Assembly: GCA_902798605.1 (NCBI GenBank) | Contig: CADBXH010000016.1 | Location: forward strand, 1-35,462 | Direction: 5' to 3' | Length of the DNA stretch: 35,462 bases | DNA from: an uncultured Ruminococcus sp. | GTDB taxonomy: Bacteria > Bacillota_A > Clostridia > Oscillospirales > Acutalibacteraceae | Part shown: piece by piece, positions 9,494 through 15,412 of the stretch | Position numbering within the stretch: the first letter of the stretch is position 1 | Layout: every line of letters starts with the position of its first letter | Notes under the pieces: generated by a model | Database searches by the model: none | Seen by the model: the letters and a program-made list of their open reading frames with translations, nothing else | Told to the model about the DNA's origin: nothing | Program-made: the position numbers and the translations under genes

Positions 9494-9527
9494 GCAAAAA
9501 GAGAGCCAAGACTTTGTCTTAACTCTC
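9494..9527 (-). terminator. Rho-independent terminator after ftsL
   Basis: On the minus strand GAGAGTTAAGAC and GTCTTGGCTCTC pair through 12 positions (two of them G-U) around an AAA loop, followed by TTTTTGC. It lies 45 bases after the ftsL-like stop codon and should end much of the mraZ-rsmH-ftsL transcript. Confidence 0.85.
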
Positions 9528-9571
9528 ATTTTCTCTCATTTTCATTATATTATATTGAACTCTAATGAATG

Positions 9572-10111
9572 TTATGACCAAAGATTTTTAATTGACTCAA
9601 TAAACTGAGTGAAAATGTTTTCACTTTTCTGAGAAGAAACCTCTGCTTTGTCGCCGCTCTCAATAGACACAAACTCTTTTTGAGCGTTTGAGGCTTTGGT
9701 CATACCAAGCTCCTCGGTAGCGTGTTTTTCAATTTCCGCGTTCGAGAGGCCTGCCTCCAGCTTCATCTGGTTCTGAGTATAAACGCTCTGAGTATCCGCA
9801 AGTGTATCCTGCGCGGAGATTATCTGCTGGTTGAGCTCGGTAAGCTGAACCTGACCGACAATGATCGCGCCGATAACAAAGGTCACGATAGCAACACCCA
9901 AGCCGCCCAAGATAAGTTTTACGGGATTGTGCTTGCGGCGTCTTGCCTTGTTAACGTGTTCTTCAGAGAATTTAACTACTTTATTCTTTTGTTTTTTCTT
10001 AGCTTTGCTTTCGGACTCGTCTTCATAATCTCTTTCGGGAGCCGCCGAGGTGTAAAGATCCTCGTCGAAAAGACTCAAGTCGTAAGCCGCGTTATTATTG
10101 TTATAAGCCAT
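9572..10111 (-). CDS. FtsL/DivIC-like bitopic division protein
   Basis: FtsL-type proteins form a coiled-coil complex with DivIC and FtsQ that activates septal wall synthesis. From MAYNNNNAAYDLSLF the protein is 179 aa. It has an acidic then very basic cytoplasmic part, one membrane helix (about 65-86, KLILGGLGVAIVTFVIGAII) and a short outer coiled coil (VQLTELNQQIISAQDTLADTQ) ending in EIEKHATEELGMTKA, the usual FtsL/FtsB pattern. I chose this ATG over one 16 codons upstream because AAGGTG precedes it and the longer start has no such site. Sequence conservation in this family is weak, so the call rests on topology and on position between rsmH and the PBP. Confidence 0.85.
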   Translation of the reverse strand: MAYNNNNAAYDLSLFDEDLYTSAAPERDYEDESESKAKKKQKNKVVKFSEEHVNKARRRKHNPVKLILGGLGVAIVTFVIGAIIVGQVQLTELNQQIISAQDTLADTQSVYTQNQMKLEAGLSNAEIEKHATEELGMTKASNAQKEFVSIESGDKAEVSSQKSENIFTQFIESIKNLWS

Positions 10112-10240
10112 TGGAATGCACCTTGTGCCTTTCTTTATCAAAAAATTTTCATAAAACACACATTTTTCTGCTTTATATTTCTATAAAGTAAAAAAGTATC
10201 AAAATTTTAACAATTTCGTTTGAACAATTAATACACAATC

Positions 10241-10315
10241 TGTCCGATTTAACGGACATTTTCGATAAAATGGAACATTTTGTGGTTCCGTTTATTACAA
10301 CCACAATCGGTTGTA
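10241..10315. repeat. Three consecutive inverted repeats in the rsmH-ftsL gap
   Basis: The 280-bp gap between rsmH and ftsL holds three closely spaced dyads: TGTCCG/CGGACA (10241-10258), GGAAC/GTTCC (10272-10289) and a perfect 7-bp TACAACC/GGTTGTA pair around ACAATC (10296-10315). None has a convincing T-run on the minus strand. They could be RNA hairpins in the ftsL leader or protein sites. I found no convincing minus-strand promoter in the gap. Confidence 0.5.
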
Positions 10316-10391
10316 GATGTAACATTATTTACAACTTTGTTATAATTTTACACCAAAACTCTCGATTTGTCCAGTGTTGAGAAGAAATTTC

Positions 10392-11315
10392 TCATAATTT
10401 TTCGCATATTCTCAACTTTGCACTTCTTGCTCTCGGGTTTTTAGTCAATTCTGGTTCATTTGCACAAACAGGTTTGCGCGTAATCAGCTTTACCTTCGGT
10501 TTATTGCCGCAAACACACACCGGAAAGTCCTTTGGACAGGTGCAGCCCTGCGCCCAATGAGCCATTTTTTGCTTGACTATCCTGTCCTCGAGCGAGTGAA
10601 AGGTGATAACAGCCAGTCTTCCGCCGCTTCCGAGTATGTCAAACGCGCCGTCAAGCCCTTTTTGCAGAGCTGTGAGCTCGTCATTCACGGCTATTCTTAT
10701 CGCCTGAAAGGTCTTTCGCGCCGGATGTCCGTCGCGCCGTACCCTTTGGGGAACGTTGCTTTTTATTATCTCCGCGAGCTCGACCGTTGTTTTGATCGGC
10801 CTTTGCTCTCGGGCTTCAACTATTCCCTTTGCGATCGAGGGAGCGTACTTTTCTTCGCCGTACTCGTATATTATCCGCTTGAGCTCCTCATACGGCAGGG
10901 TGTTCACAAGCTCCTCGGCGGTTGTTCCCTTTTGGCTCATCCGCATATCGAGCGGCGCTTCCTCGTGAAAGGAAAAGCCCCTTTCGGCGGTATCGAGCTG
11001 GTGGGACGAAACGCCTATATCGAGCAGCACTCCGTCGACCCTGAAAACTCCGCGCTGCCCAAGCAGCTCTTTGATGTCTGCAAAGTTGCCTTTGACGATT
11101 AGCGAGTTCTCGTTTTTCTTGAACCGCTCGGTAAGAGTGCAGATCGCGTCGGGGTCGCGGTCGATAGAAAACAGCTTTCCGCTTGTGAGGCGGTCGAGTA
11201 TGGCGCTCGAATGTCCGCCGCCGCCCGCGGTGCCGTCAACGTATATCCCGTTTGGGTTTATGTTAAGGCCTTCAATTGTTTCTTCAAGAAGAACGGGGAT
11301 GTGAGTAAACTCCAT
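10392..11315 (-). CDS. rsmH: 16S rRNA (cytosine-1402-N4)-methyltransferase RsmH (MraW)
   Basis: RsmH is a SAM-dependent methyltransferase that modifies C1402 in the ribosomal P site. The 307-aa length is typical. The SAM site is GTAGGGGHSSAIL near the N-terminus, and the family blocks DIGVSSHQLD, RGFSFHEEAPLDMRM and ITFHSLEDRIVKQ are present. A C-terminal cysteine cluster (CTCPKDFPVCVCGNKP) is common in family members. The start is ATG with AGGAGGG. Its ribosome binding site overlaps the mraZ stop, with a 9-base gap, so coupling with mraZ is likely. Confidence 0.97.
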   Translation of the reverse strand: MEFTHIPVLLEETIEGLNINPNGIYVDGTAGGGGHSSAILDRLTSGKLFSIDRDPDAICTLTERFKKNENSLIVKGNFADIKELLGQRGVFRVDGVLLDIGVSSHQLDTAERGFSFHEEAPLDMRMSQKGTTAEELVNTLPYEELKRIIYEYGEEKYAPSIAKGIVEAREQRPIKTTVELAEIIKSNVPQRVRRDGHPARKTFQAIRIAVNDELTALQKGLDGAFDILGSGGRLAVITFHSLEDRIVKQKMAHWAQGCTCPKDFPVCVCGNKPKVKLITRKPVCANEPELTKNPRARSAKLRICEKL

Positions 11316-11324
11316 AGCGCCCTC

Positions 11325-11744
11325 CTAAAACTTGAGAAGTGAGATCGCCTCTTCCAGCACATCGCGCTTGGAATCCATAAACGCCTGGAACCTTGATTTG
11401 TTCCAAATCTCAATGCGGTTGTTCATTCCGATAACGATAGCCTCGCCGTCAAGCGCGGCGTACTCCCTCAGGGTTTGGGGGATCATCACCCTGCCCGAAG
11501 CGTTTGGGGAGACCTCTGTCGCGAACGCGGTGAACGAGTACTGAAGCGCCATAGCCTTGTCGGCGGGGAGCTCCATAATGTTCTGCGAGATACGCTCGAA
11601 CTGCTCGGTCGACATCACCTGAACACAGGGGTTTCCGAAGCCGCGGGTTATGTAGAAGGCTTCGCCGAGCTCATCGCGGAACTTTGCGGGCAAAACGATC
11701 CTGCCTTTTGAGTCAACATTGTGGTTTGACGTTCCTAAAAACAC
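11325..11744 (-). CDS. mraZ: Transcriptional regulator MraZ
   Basis: MraZ is an AbrB-fold DNA-binding ring protein that controls the dcw cluster through its own promoter. The 139-aa length is typical. It has two AbrB-like halves, DSKGRIVLPAKFR (about 11-23) and NASGRVMIPQTLREYA (second half); the second copy carries Asn in place of the usual Asp of DxxGR. The start is GTG with GGAGG 8 bases upstream. It is the first gene of the cluster, and the phased GTGTC repeats just upstream of it are its likely operator. Confidence 0.96.
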   Translation of the reverse strand: MFLGTSNHNVDSKGRIVLPAKFRDELGEAFYITRGFGNPCVQVMSTEQFERISQNIMELPADKAMALQYSFTAFATEVSPNASGRVMIPQTLREYAALDGEAIVIGMNNRIEIWNKSRFQAFMDSKRDVLEEAISLLKF

Positions 11745-11778
11745 TCAGCTCACCTCCAAAACGAGTTAAATCGGATTA

Positions 11779-11818
11779 AATTTGCCACTTTTAATCATTA
11801 AATGACACAAAATGACAC
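11779..11818 (-). promoter_or_regulatory. Candidate MraZ operator: 10-bp-phased GTG repeats
   Basis: Read on the minus strand, the mraZ leader contains GTGTCATTT twice in direct tandem with a 10-bp period (GTG at 11816-11818 and 11806-11808). A third related box, GTGGCAAATT, lies exactly two periods further on (GTG at 11786-11788). MraZ in other bacteria binds short GTG- or TGGG-containing boxes repeated every 10 bp ahead of mraZ. The match in spacing, position and core is good. Binding is inferred. Confidence 0.7.
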
Positions 11819-11829
11819 CGCTTGTTCCT

Positions 11830-11858
11830 ATTATAATACATTAGAACGGAAAAATCAA
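11830..11858 (-). promoter_or_regulatory. dcw cluster promoter (Pmra)
   Basis: TTGATT (11853-11858 on the minus strand) and a perfect TATAAT (11830-11835) are exactly 17 bases apart. The predicted start, near 11823, falls just before the GTG-box operator, leaving a leader of about 80 bases before the mraZ GTG. This is a housekeeping sigma-A type promoter. Confidence 0.8.
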
Positions 11859-11972
11859 GAAAAAGTTACTAAATTATAAAAAGTAATTACAATTTGTCGG
11901 AATTACACAAACGAAAGGCAGTTTGTATATTAAAAATAAACAAAGAATTGATTATTACGTTTTTTTCTAATT

Positions 11973-12018
11973 ATATCATTTACTATACTGTTCACAAATG
12001 ATATACTGTATTTATAAA
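11973..12018 (+). promoter_or_regulatory. Promoter and dyad operator of the HTH regulator gene
   Basis: TTCACA (11991-11996) and TATAAA (12013-12018), 16 bases apart, form a plausible promoter for the gene at 12038. A 9-bp inverted repeat, ATATCATTT/AAATGATAT (11973-11981 and 11996-12004), overlaps the -35, and ATACTGT occurs twice in the region. Repression by the encoded HTH protein would fit, but that is inference. Confidence 0.5.
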
Positions 12019-12037
12019 TCAATCGAGGTGTAAATAG

Positions 12038-12547
12038 ATGGGACGAAAATCGACAAAGGCAAACAAAAGTATTTATCAGAAACTCCGAGAGGAGCTCGGT
12101 TGGTCTCGGGAAGAGGCAGAGTTTCAGTTAGAATTTATTTCCGCGGATAAAATAGCAAAAATCGAAAGCGGTAAAACACAGGCACAACCAGCGGATGTGG
12201 TTCAAATGTCCGAAAAATACGGACAGCCTGCACTTTGCAACTATTATTGCAAAAACGAATGTGAAATCGGAAAGAAATATGTTCCGGAAGTAAATATCAA
12301 CACGAATCTTTCGCAAATCGTTTTAGAAATACTAAATTCGTTGAACTCGTTAAAAAAAGGGAAGGAACGATTAATTGAGATTTCAATAGATGGACATATT
12401 GATGACGACGAAATACCTGATTTTATTACAATTCAAAGAGAACTCAATAATATCTCGGTAACCGTACAAACCCTTCAACTATGGGCAGAAAAGAAAATAT
12501 CCGAAGGTAAAATCAACCGTGAATTATATGATAAATTAAATAAATAA
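12038..12547 (+). CDS. HTH (XRE-like) transcriptional regulator with Cys motif
   Basis: This 169-aa protein starts with a region that reads as an XRE-type helix-turn-helix: YQKLREELGWSREEAEFQL, then ISADKIAKIESGKTQAQPADVVQMSEKYG. After it comes CNYYCKNEC, with Cys67, Cys71 and Cys75 spaced C-x3-C-x3-C, which could bind metal or a cluster or be structural. The C-terminal half is helical, with an acidic middle (DGHIDDDEIPD). ATG start with GAGGTG. It is the first plus-strand gene of the accessory island, divergent from mraZ, and ends in its own terminator. Its target is not known; self-regulation through the upstream dyad is likely. Confidence 0.75.
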   Translation: MGRKSTKANKSIYQKLREELGWSREEAEFQLEFISADKIAKIESGKTQAQPADVVQMSEKYGQPALCNYYCKNECEIGKKYVPEVNINTNLSQIVLEILNSLNSLKKGKERLIEISIDGHIDDDEIPDFITIQRELNNISVTVQTLQLWAEKKISEGKINRELYDKLNK

Positions 12548-12562
12548 TACAATTAACACTCT

Positions 12563-12597
12563 ACGTCATAACAAAGTTTTTGTTATGGCGTTTTTTG
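12563..12597 (+). terminator. Rho-independent terminator after the HTH gene
   Basis: ACGTCATAACAAA (12563-12575) pairs with TTTGTTATGGCGT (12579-12591) around a 3-base loop, with one G-T pair, and is followed by TTTTTTG. It starts 15 bases after the stop codon, so the regulator gene is its own transcription unit. Confidence 0.9.
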
Positions 12598-12878
12598 TTT
12601 GTAATAAAGGGTATATTTTTCCAAATAGCACCGCCTATCTGGCTTATTTTACTCTGTAAAAGTTTTATAGAAACCAGTATAATAATACCATCAAAAACAA
12701 ATCAAACAGATTGCCCCAAGTTGATTAATTTGACATACATCAGACGCTTTGGAAACCTCCCATCATATTTCTTTCAAACTTCTCTTTAGCTGTCTCAAAG
12801 CGTCACACTAAGGTTCCTCAGCGTTTCTATAAAAACGCTGAGGAACCAAACACAAATAAATCATAAGGAGGAATTACG
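12598..12878 (+). other. Gene-free stretch with long inverted repeats ahead of the NERD operon
   Basis: I see no convincing gene in this stretch. It contains a 9-bp inverted repeat (GACGCTTTG at 12743-12751, CAAAGCGTC at 12796-12804) enclosing about 44 bases, followed by a perfect 15-bp hairpin at 12812-12847. A TATAAT (12680 area) has only a poor -35. The stretch could be a structured 5' leader or a small RNA. Confidence 0.4.
12812..12847 (+). repeat. Perfect 15-bp inverted repeat (hairpin)
   Basis: GGTTCCTCAGCGTTT (12812-12826) and AAACGCTGAGGAACC (12833-12847) are exact complements around a 6-base CTATAA loop. No T-run follows on either strand, so it is not a standard terminator. It ends 31 bases before the start codon of the next small gene and could act as a leader structure. 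Confidence 0.85.
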
Positions 12879-13025
12879 ATGAATCCGCAAGAAAGAATTT
12901 CAACCATATTATTGATTGAACAATTAAAGCACTCAAAGGCAAATATTTGCCATTACTTATCATATAAAGACATTGTTTCAAGAAAGGAGGTTAGATACAA
13001 TGGCTTTAAGAAAAACAAGAAGTGA
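12879..13025 (+). CDS. Small uncharacterised protein, 48 aa
   Basis: ATG is preceded by AAGGAGG at good spacing, which is the main evidence for translation. The product (starting MNPQERISTILLIEQLKHSK) has an amphipathic helical first half and a basic Lys/Asn-rich tail. Its last 26 bases overlap the start of the next small ORF, whose ribosome binding site (AAAGGAGG) lies inside this gene. I do not recognise a family. It may be a coupling leader peptide or a truncated gene. Confidence 0.5.
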   Translation: MNPQERISTILLIEQLKHSKANICHYLSYKDIVSRKEVRYNGFKKNKK

Positions 13026-13188
13026 TTGTCGGGTAGGAACTTTTGAAAAGAAACACGGGTTACCGCCCGGAACCATTCGCAACAGAACAGGAAGAGACAC
13101 ACGCTCCGACAAAAAAATCGGAACCATTCGCAAAGAGTTTAATAAAAAAGGAAGGATTATTTATAATGAAAAAAATGAATGCAAATGA
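13000..13188 (+). CDS. Small basic protein with an internal repeat, 62 aa
   Basis: The start ATG has a strong AAAGGAGG site. The 62-aa product is very basic (19 Lys/Arg against 7 Asp/Glu). It contains the same pattern twice: TRSDCRVGTFEKKHGL and TRSDKKIGTIRKEFNKKG, joined by PPGTIRNRTGRD. A nucleic acid-binding or ribosome-associated role is possible but unproven. It overlaps the preceding ORF by 26 bases and the NERD gene start by 23 bases, forming a chain of three overlapping reading frames. Confidence 0.6.
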   Translation: MALRKTRSDCRVGTFEKKHGLPPGTIRNRTGRDTRSDKKIGTIRKEFNKKGRIIYNEKNECK

Positions 13189-14245
13189 AGTAATGAAAAT
13201 GTTTGAAAACCAAAACGTAGTCAATAGCACGGACTTCACCTTTGAAGAATACTTGGAGCAGTTAATCAGCTTTCAGAAAATTGTTTCTTTGTGCGTGAAT
13301 GAGAGCGATGATTCCTATCGTTTGTGCGATAGCATCACCCGACTACAACAACTGATCAGGAGCAAAGGAATCAAAGATAATTCCTTAGTTCAGAAAGCCA
13401 TGTACAGTTTAAAAGAAGCAAACAAGGAATTAGCCATTATTATGGCTGGCAAAAAAGGCGAGAAAAGAATTGAAAAAGCTCTGGGGTATGTTGAACGTCC
13501 TGATATGACCTTCTTCAAAAACAAGTACATTACAGACGGTGAAGAAGAAACCGAAATTGACACGATTCTGGTAACCAATAACGGTATTATTATTCTGGAA
13601 ATCAAGAACGCCAAGCAAGATATCACTATTTCACAAGACGGCAGGCTACTGTATAATAACGAGATTTCATACCACAATGTTTGTATCGGTGAGAAAATGG
13701 AGAAAAAACGCAGGTTGCTAAAAAAACAAATCGATAAAGAAATGAGAAACCGTGGTATCGATTCAATAGGCAAACCCGTTAGGATTGAAAGCCGTATTGT
13801 CTTCTCCACACCGTATCGCACGAGAATCAATGTCACGGATCTATACAGAAAAGAAAGATTTTGGTTCAAAAGTCAATTAGCCTATAAAATCAATGAATAT
13901 TATTCTGGTACCTGTTATGAAAGCGAGGATTTACAAGTTTTCAACGATATCATCGGTTCCTTAGAGAGCAACAAAAAGAGATTTCAGCAGAAGTTGGACT
14001 TTGCCAAAGTCAATAGTGATTTTGCACAGTTAATTGAAGTGCTCACCAAATCAGAAACTGTTAATCTTACAGAAAGTGCTTCCACTTTCACAGCTAAAAC
14101 GTCAGATAATACATATAATTTCAAGGCTGAGGTAAAAAAGAACACAAAGCACCAGATAATCGGAAAGATTGCCATTCCGGCGGCATCGGCGGCGATATTG
14201 TTGGCAAGTATTGTCTCAGGTGTAGTGATTACGAAAAAGACTTAA
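13166..14245 (+). CDS. NERD-domain protein with C-terminal membrane anchor
   Basis: NERD is a nuclease-related domain of the PD-(D/E)xK fold. From MKKMNANEV the product is 359 aa. An N-terminal helical region (1-90) precedes the domain: GEKRIEKAL (Glu103), TEIDTILVTNNG (Asp132) and IIILEIKNAK (Glu145-x-Lys147) give the E...D...ExK active-site set. A helical middle region follows, and the C-terminus has one hydrophobic helix (about 331-354) before VITKKT. I chose this ATG because of AAGGAAGG upstream and because the longer frame runs inside the preceding small gene. Its substrate is unknown; a membrane-tethered nucleic acid-cleaving role, perhaps defence, is inference. Confidence 0.85.
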   Translation: MKKMNANEVMKMFENQNVVNSTDFTFEEYLEQLISFQKIVSLCVNESDDSYRLCDSITRLQQLIRSKGIKDNSLVQKAMYSLKEANKELAIIMAGKKGEKRIEKALGYVERPDMTFFKNKYITDGEEETEIDTILVTNNGIIILEIKNAKQDITISQDGRLLYNNEISYHNVCIGEKMEKKRRLLKKQIDKEMRNRGIDSIGKPVRIESRIVFSTPYRTRINVTDLYRKERFWFKSQLAYKINEYYSGTCYESEDLQVFNDIIGSLESNKKRFQQKLDFAKVNSDFAQLIEVLTKSETVNLTESASTFTAKTSDNTYNFKAEVKKNTKHQIIGKIAIPAASAAILLASIVSGVVITKKT

Positions 14246-14260
14246 TAGGAGGTTATAATA

Positions 14261-14359
14261 ATGAATGGATTCTTAAATGCTATATTGAAAGCGGTTGCAT
14301 TTATCGTAGTGGGAATACTTGCTTTCTATCTAGTAGTATTCTTTACTGGTTGGTTTTAA
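14261..14359 (+). CDS. Single-helix membrane microprotein, 32 aa
   Basis: A short ORF starts at ATG with AGGAGG 8 bases upstream, 15 bases after the NERD stop. The product, MNGFLNAILKAVAFIVVGIL and 12 more residues, is almost all one hydrophobic helix. The perfect ribosome binding site and tight spacing suggest a real gene. It may assist the membrane-anchored NERD protein or be a toxin-like peptide; neither can be told from sequence. Confidence 0.6.
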   Translation: MNGFLNAILKAVAFIVVGILAFYLVVFFTGWF

Positions 14360-14392
14360 CTTTTGACAGTCGAAGATTTTGGAGGGATATCC

Positions 14393-14981
14393 ATGAAAAA
14401 GAAACGAAACTATAAATCCTACTTTTTCACAGTGTTGATTACAATGATCATCTCTATAGCGGGAACTGTGTTTGTTTTGCAAAATGATTTTAATTCTGCA
14501 CCTAAAGAGGAAAAGAACTCTATCATTTCCAATACCATTGTGACGGAAAAACTGGGTCATATCGAGTGTATTTTCCAAAACTAAACCGCGCGAGGTATTC
14601 GGACAGCGTGTTCCGTTCGGAGATAACAAGGTCGAAGTTGATTACGAGGGAGTAATCAAAGTGGGATACGCCACAGAGGATATAAAAACAGATGTGAATA
14701 ATGTGGCAAAAACCATTACGGTCACATTATCTTCGCCAAAGGTGTTTGATAACTATATCATACTGGATAATCTGAAAATTCATGAAGAAAACAACGTGCT
14801 AAATCCTTTACACGTCAGTGATCTGCCAACATATTTCGGGTCTATTGAATCAGACGAATTGCACCGAGCTGAAAAAGAGTTCAATATCTACACTGAAGCA
14901 GAGAAGAAAGCGAAAGATATCATTTCCGATAAACTATCTGTTTTTTCAGGATACAGCGTCGTCTTTACAAACAGCAAGTAA
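14393..14981 (+). pseudogene. Frameshifted DUF4230-like membrane protein gene
   Basis: Translation starts at ATG with GGAGGG and gives a signal anchor (YFFTVLITMIISIAGTVFVL), then VTEKLGHIECIFQN and a stop at 14584. The protein resumes in another frame from about 14577 with KTKPREVFGQRVPFG and runs through VDYEGVIKVGYATEDI to a stop at 14981. The joined product resembles DUF4230 proteins: a membrane anchor, an EKL start of the domain, a GVIKVG strand and a helical C-terminus. Compared with my memory of the family, roughly a dozen residues between IECIF and KPREVF are missing, so an out-of-frame deletion is likely. A sequencing indel remains possible. Confidence 0.6.
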
Positions 14982-15050
14982 TTATCAGCATCCGTTTGAA
15001 TCGATATTTCTTCGGTTCTTTACATATTTATTATTATGGAGGTATTGTTT

Positions 15051-15254
15051 ATGTACAAATTAAAAATTTACGATGATGGTTTTGAGGATTACGAAAACGA
15101 AACCTTTGAAACCAGAGAAGAAGCGCTTGATTTTATGTCACAAATTGAAAGTGAACGTAGCGCAGGTGCAGAGGATCTATTTCTATCAAATCCTGGTGAT
15201 TATCCATATGACGATGACGATGATGGTCTCGAGTTTGATATTATCAGAATTTAG
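15051..15254 (+). CDS. Very acidic small protein, 67 aa
   Basis: ATG has GGAGG 8 bases upstream; an in-frame ATG five codons earlier overlaps that site and was rejected. The product (MYKLKIYDDGFEDYENETFE onward) has 22 Asp/Glu against 5 Lys/Arg, including a run of five Asp near the C-terminus and an SNPGDYPYD motif. I recall similar short acidic proteins as hypothetical genes in Firmicutes. Strong negative charge is a property of DNA mimics and some antitoxins, but no function is shown. It is the last island gene before the terminator. Confidence 0.65.
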   Translation: MYKLKIYDDGFEDYENETFETREEALDFMSQIESERSAGAEDLFLSNPGDYPYDDDDDGLEFDIIRI

Positions 15255-15287
15255 GAAAAGTCATTAGAATCCCTCTTCACCGCACTC

Positions 15288-15322
15288 GCCCCAAAATCCT
15301 AGAAAGATTTTGGGGCATTTTT
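15288..15322 (+). terminator. Strong terminator closing the accessory island
   Basis: GCCCCAAAATC (15288-15298) and GATTTTGGGGC (15306-15316) form a perfect 11-bp stem, followed by ATTTTTATT. It lies 34 bases after the acidic protein gene and faces a separate terminator for the minus-strand genes. Confidence 0.92.
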
Positions 15323-15334
15323 ATTACAACACAA

Positions 15335-15383
15335 AATCCAAAAAAACAAAAAACGAGCCGCTGACCAAAACGGTCGGCAGCTC
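15335..15383 (-). terminator. Terminator of the coaD/coiled-coil unit
   Basis: On the minus strand GAGCTGCCGACC and GGTCAGCGGCTC pair over 12 positions (with G-T pairs) around a 5-base loop, then GTTTTTTGTTTTTTTGG. It starts 30 bases after the stop of the gene at 15413. Confidence 0.9.
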
Positions 15384-15412
15384 GCTGTAATTTCTTGTTA
15401 ATTGTAACTTAA

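Noticed and set aside
12580..12789. 69-aa plus-strand frame after the HTH gene
   Set aside because: It begins inside the terminator T-run, lacks a ribosome binding site and has no protein-like pattern.
14570..14585. Programmed frameshift in the DUF4230-like gene
   Set aside because: The needed shift is +1, there is no recognised +1 slip site, and residues expected at the join seem to be missing, so a deletion is simpler.
11859..15322. Prophage, integrative element or insertion sequence
   Set aside because: No integrase, transposase, structural gene, terminal inverted repeat or attachment-site duplication was found at the edges by eye.
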